Positions 12,127-14,191 of a DNA stretch of 14,191 bases are shown here, piece after piece. Every line of letters begins with the position of its first letter. Within the stretch, counting starts at the first letter, position 1. The notes beneath the pieces were generated by a model that saw nothing but the letters and a program-made list of their open reading frames with translations, was not told where the DNA came from and ran no database searches. The stretch is from assembly GCA_900553285.1 (NCBI GenBank), contig USCX01000027.1:1-14191 (forward strand), read 5' to 3'. The translations under genes were made by a program, and so were the position numbers. This stretch comes from an uncultured Prevotella sp. (GTDB taxonomy: Bacteria; Bacteroidota; Bacteroidia; Bacteroidales; Bacteroidaceae).

Positions 12127-14191
12127 ATGAAAAAGATCTTACTGTTCGTGCTGGCTGCCGGTTTGATTGTGGCTGTCCCGGCCGACGCACGTAAAAAGAA
12201 AAAGAAGGTGGACAACACGACCGCCGCAGCCAAACCCAAGGACGCTACGCGGCAGGGGTTGTTCAGCGTGACGAAGAGTGCGGACAACTGGTTCTTCGAG
12301 GTGCCCGATTCGCTCATCGGCCGCAAGTTCCTGACCACGACGCGCTTCACGGCGACGCCCGCCAACTGCGGCAAGTTTGCCGGAGAGCAGGTAAACCAGC
12401 AGACGGTTTACTGGGAGAAGGCTCCGTCGGGCAAGACGCTCCTCCTGCGCGCCGACTTGCTGGTCAATGCGGCCGACTCGACCGACGCCATCAACCGGGC
12501 CATCGTCATCAGCAACGAGAACCCCGTCATCGGCGCCTTCAAGATTGAGTCGAGCGCCGGCGGCAAGTATAAAATCAACGTCACCAAGTTTTTCAACGAG
12601 GACAACGCCGCTATCAGCCTGCCCAACTCTTACAAGCAGCGGTGGGGGCTGGCCGCCATGCTCTCCGACCAGTCGTTCATTGACACGATAAAGACCTTCC
12701 CCCTCAACACGGAGATACGCACCACCAAGACCTACGCCAGCACGGCGGCCACCAAGCTCATTGCCACGTCGGCCACGGGCCGCGCCACCATCGGGCTGAA
12801 CATCTCGTTCGTCCTCCTGCCCGAGAAGCCCATGCTGGCCCGCTACTTCGATCCCCGTGTCGGTTATTTTGCCGACAGCTACACCCACTTTTCCGACGAC
12901 CAGCAGCGCGTCGAGCCGCGCCGCTTCATCACGCGCTGGCGCCTCGAACCGAAAGACTCGGCCGACGCCGAGAAGATGAAGCGCGGCGAGCTTGTCGAGC
13001 CGAAGAAACCGATTGTCTACTATATCGACCCCGCCACGCCCAAACAGTGGCGCAAATACCTCATCGAGGGCGTCAACGACTGGCAGGAGGCCTGCGAGAA
13101 AGCCGGGTTCAAAAACGCCATCTACGCCAAGGAATGGCCGGAAAACGACTCCACCATGAGCATGGAGGACGCCCGCTACTCGGTCATCCGCTACCTGGCC
13201 TCGCCCATCGAGAACGCCTACGGCCCCAACGTGCACGACCCCCGTTCGGGCGAAATCATCGAGAGCCACATCTGCTGGTACCACAACGTGATGAAGCTCG
13301 TTCACGACTGGTATATGATCCAGGCCGGAAGCATCGACGAGGCCGCGCAGAAGATGAAATACGACGAGGAGCTGATGGGCAACCTCATCCGCTTTGTCTC
13401 CTCGCACGAGGTGGGTCACACCCTCGGCCTGCGCCACAATTTCGGGTCGAGCAGCACCGTGCCGGTCGACAGCCTGCGCTCGAAGGAGTGGGTGGAGAAA
13501 AACGGCCACACGCCCTCCATCATGGACTACGCCCGCTTTAATTACGTGGCCCAACCCGGCGACGGCTTGAGCCGCAAGGGCATCTTCCCGCGCATCGGCG
13601 ACTACGACAAGTGGGCCATCCAGTGGGGCTACACGCCGATGTCCGGCGCCTACGACAGCGAGAGCGACCACTACGAGCTCGAAAAACTCGTCAAGGAGAA
13701 CCTCAACGGCAACCGGCGCCTCTGGTTCGGCGACGGCGAGACCAACCGCTACCGCGACCCGCGCTGCCAGACCGAGGACCTCGGCGACGATGCGGTCAAG
13801 GCCAGCTACTACGGCATCCTCAACCTTCAACGTATGATGAAGAAGCTGCCCCAGTGGACCTATGAGGCCAACGACATTTACGGCAGCAACCTCAGCGAGA
13901 TGTATGGCCAGATCCGCACGCAGTTCCTCCGCTACATGTTCCACGTGGCCAACAACGTGGGCGGCACCTACATCGACTTTAAGACCGTCGACGAAGCCGG
14001 CGCCGTCTACACGCCCACGCCCCGCGCCAAGCAGCTTTCGGCCCTCGACTTCATCGACGCGCAACTCTTCGCCGAGCCCATGTGGCTGCGTGCCGAGGGC
14101 TTCGTCAGCCGCCTGACCAACAACCCGCAGGACCTGACCGTGAGTTTGGGCCGCACGGTGCTGCGCCAGATGATGTCGTCCTACTTCATCT
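12127..14191 (+). CDS. Secreted zinc metalloprotease, metzincin-like (3' end outside window)
   Basis: An open frame of 688 codons runs to the window edge. It begins MKKILLFVLAAGLIVAVPADA, a signal peptide with likely cleavage after ADA, followed by a Lys-rich stretch. The zinc site HEVGHTLGLRH (His427, Glu428, His431, His437) is a full HExxHxxGxxH, and SIMDY with Met466 serves as the Met-turn. The overall form matches the Bacteroidota family annotated as zinc-dependent metalloprotease with DUF5118, DUF5117 and DUF4953, usually over 800 aa, so a substantial C-terminal part is missing here. It is probably periplasmic or outer-membrane-associated; substrates are unknown. The gene follows the preceding one after 35 bp with no clear promoter between them, so it may belong to the rlmD transcript. 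An unbroken antisense frame (14064-12139) is a shadow of its GC-rich codons. Confidence 0.9.
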   Translation, partial: MKKILLFVLAAGLIVAVPADARKKKKKVDNTTAAAKPKDATRQGLFSVTKSADNWFFEVPDSLIGRKFLTTTRFTATPANCGKFAGEQVNQQTVYWEKAPSGKTLLLRADLLVNAADSTDAINRAIVISNENPVIGAFKIESSAGGKYKINVTKFFNEDNAAISLPNSYKQRWGLAAMLSDQSFIDTIKTFPLNTEIRTTKTYASTAATKLIATSATGRATIGLNISFVLLPEKPMLARYFDPRVGYFADSYTHFSDDQQRVEPRRFITRWRLEPKDSADAEKMKRGELVEPKKPIVYYIDPATPKQWRKYLIEGVNDWQEACEKAGFKNAIYAKEWPENDSTMSMEDARYSVIRYLASPIENAYGPNVHDPRSGEIIESHICWYHNVMKLVHDWYMIQAGSIDEAAQKMKYDEELMGNLIRFVSSHEVGHTLGLRHNFGSSSTVPVDSLRSKEWVEKNGHTPSIMDYARFNYVAQPGDGLSRKGIFPRIGDYDKWAIQWGYTPMSGAYDSESDHYELEKLVKENLNGNRRLWFGDGETNRYRDPRCQTEDLGDDAVKASYYGILNLQRMMKKLPQWTYEANDIYGSNLSEMYGQIRTQFLRYMFHVANNVGGTYIDFKTVDEAGAVYTPTPRAKQLSALDFIDAQLFAEPMWLRAEGFVSRLTNNPQDLTVSLGRTVLRQMMSSYFI

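Noticed and set aside
12139..14064. 641-codon open frame on the minus strand opposite the metalloprotease
   Set aside because: The plus strand has a clear protease with signal peptide and zinc motif. The antisense product is Val/Gly/Asp-biased without motifs, as expected from high GC at third codon positions.

Overview
The window reads as a chromosomal segment of a GC-rich member of the Bacteroidales (phylum Bacteroidota). Three things point there. Promoters fit the Bacteroidota consensus (TTTG, 19-20 bp, TAnnTTTG) rather than the E. coli sigma-70 one. Purine-rich Shine-Dalgarno sites are mostly absent. Several families are typical of the phylum: a short AMP nucleosidase next to holA, DUF1573, a ModF-like tandem ABC ATPase, and a DUF5117/DUF4953-type zinc metalloprotease. 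The genus cannot be fixed from the sequence alone.

Layout. (1) 1-2052: the 5' end of a minus-strand HsdR-N-domain gene is divergent from an amn-holA pair, with two promoters packed into about 50 bp; a GAAA-loop terminator follows holA. (2) 2053-3378: about 1.3 kb with no convincing gene, turning AT-rich. It holds a 21-bp tandem array (array A) and then a cluster of TGTAAA boxes leading into a strong promoter. (3) 3379-4116: one XRE-type HTH regulator with a low-complexity middle and a conserved C-terminal tail. (4) 4117-4522: convergent intergenic space with a second 21-bp array (array B) containing a perfect 20-bp-stem palindrome. (5) 7003-4523, minus strand: ruvC, ModF-like ABC ATPase, FlK-like thioesterase, a tight operon. 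(6) 7004-7338: divergent intergenic space with a third 21-bp array (array C) and two promoters. (7) 7339-9907: a secreted DUF1573 protein, mannose-1-phosphate guanylyltransferase, and a frameshifted mutY. (8) 9973-14191: rlmD from its own promoter, an overlapping gene of unknown function, then a secreted metzincin-like metalloprotease cut by the window end.

Most genes are housekeeping: nucleotide salvage, replication, Holliday junction resolution, base-excision repair, rRNA methylation, GDP-mannose supply. The unusual material is noncoding. Three intergenic loci share one 21-bp module, each spanning about four units (84 bp). Separately, nine TGTAAA boxes lie within 490 bp upstream of the lone HTH gene, several spaced at 21 bp. 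The mutY reading frame is broken at a 14-bp GC palindrome, which is either a real lesion or an assembly error.
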